In this document: positions 63,736-64,000 of the stretch, piece by piece | Position numbering within the stretch: the stretch's first letter is position 1 | How the letters are laid out: each line of letters starts with the position of its first letter | Source of the DNA: Canicola haemoglobinophilus | GTDB taxonomy: Bacteria; Pseudomonadota; Gammaproteobacteria; Enterobacterales; Pasteurellaceae | Reading direction: 5' to 3' | Assembly: GCF_002015075.1 (NCBI RefSeq) | Contig: NZ_MUXZ01000021.1 | Location: 1 to 64,000, forward strand | DNA length: 64,000 bases | Program-made: the position numbers and the translations under genes | Notes under the pieces: generated by a model | Databases searched by the model: none | Told to the model about the DNA's origin: nothing | The model's input: the letters and a program-made list of their open reading frames with translations, nothing else

Positions 63736-63999
63736 TTATTTTTTTAGCATGTGCATAATTAAGCGAATGAGTGTTTCTTTTTGCTTGGGATCGCTTTCAG
63801 CCACCAAAAGCGTGAGCGCTGCAAGCCCTGTATCGTTGATCACTGGGTTGCCTTGTGTATCAAAAAGCCGACCGTTGCGATGTAAAAAATCTACAAACAA
63901 AAAAGCTCCACTGCGTTTATTACCATCGGAAAATGGATGATTTTTCACGATAAAATAGAGTAAATGAGCAGCTTTAGCTTCAATGCTTGGATAAGCAGG
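63736..63999 (-). CDS. Fic/Doc-family protein, C-terminal part (runs off the window)
   Basis: The open frame continues past the right edge, giving at least 87 residues (PAYPSIEAKAAHLLYFIV at the visible start). The core motif is HPFSDGNKRSGAFLFVDFL. The lysine in GNKR, instead of the glycine of adenylylating Fic proteins (GNGR), points to a Doc-like or RhuM-associated Fic protein. Transferase type and any N-terminal domain cannot be judged from this fragment. It precedes hisC by 11 bp, so it is probably in the same transcript. Confidence 0.8.
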   Translation of the reverse strand, partial: PAYPSIEAKAAHLLYFIVKNHPFSDGNKRSGAFLFVDFLHRNGRLFDTQGNPVINDTGLAALTLLVAESDPKQKETLIRLIMHMLKK

Positions 64000-64000
64000 T

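Overview
The window is a chromosomal segment from a member of the Pasteurellaceae, almost certainly genus Haemophilus. The DNA is AT-rich, the housekeeping proteins are Haemophilus-like, and more than thirty copies of the Haemophilus uptake core AAGTGCGGT (either strand) are scattered through it, several as inverted pairs that act as terminators. It does not look like standard H. influenzae Rd. From memory, Rd has rplJL away from rplKA-rpoBC and lacks cdtABC; here the transcription/translation genes lie in the ancestral order and a full cytolethal distending toxin operon is present. H. parainfluenzae, H. haemolyticus or a relative would fit; the species cannot be fixed from sequence reading alone.

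Layout. 1-2100: transposase piece and a small YadA-type trimeric adhesin (HadA-like) that is out of frame at a G6 tract. 2111-13417: rpoC, rpoB, rplL, rplJ, rplA, rplK on the minus strand, with separate recognisable promoters for rplKA, rplJL and rpoBC. 13435-15290: four genes of unknown role (two co-oriented unknowns, an XRE regulator, a small acidic protein) wedged between rplK and nusG. 15355-18221: nusG, secE, tufB and four tRNAs (Thr-Tyr-Gly-Thr). 18390-37768: mostly core genes: coaA, gltS, dnaE, clpB, a YdcZ-like transporter, oadGAB (Na+-pumping oxaloacetate decarboxylase, with a CRP-like site), glnA, typA, a DUF6882-like gene, rpsT, murJ. 37819-44887: hemopexin/heme uptake locus, hxuA (frameshifted) and hxuB divergent from hxuC. 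44956-49355: rlmB, a single ORF joining a chorismate-lyase-like domain to RNase R, and a MOSC protein. 49458-54057: an accessory metabolic cluster (MFS exporter, amidohydrolase, XapX, isochorismatase-family hydrolase) in which two of four genes are broken; its intergenic hairpins mix the Haemophilus uptake core with the Actinobacillus-type core ACAAGCGGT. 54200-56394: cdtABC. 56618-63724: histidine biosynthesis genes hisIE, F, A, H, B, C, interrupted by a DUF1016/YhcG nuclease, a frameshifted small membrane protein and a REP/IS200-type TnpA with a set of triplet-loop hairpins; a Fic/Doc-type gene runs off the right end.

How parts work together: the left third is growth machinery under strong promoters. 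The host-interaction genes (adhesin, heme capture, CDT) are separate acquisitions, two of them now carrying single-base lesions or homopolymer tracts. The accessory clusters with Actinobacillus-type uptake cores suggest import by natural transformation from another branch of the family. Five genes (hadA-like, hxuA, amidohydrolase, isochorismatase-like, small membrane protein) carry one lesion each; the four single-base indels could be phase variation, recent decay or assembly error, whereas the CAA-to-TAA nonsense is unlikely to be a homopolymer artefact.
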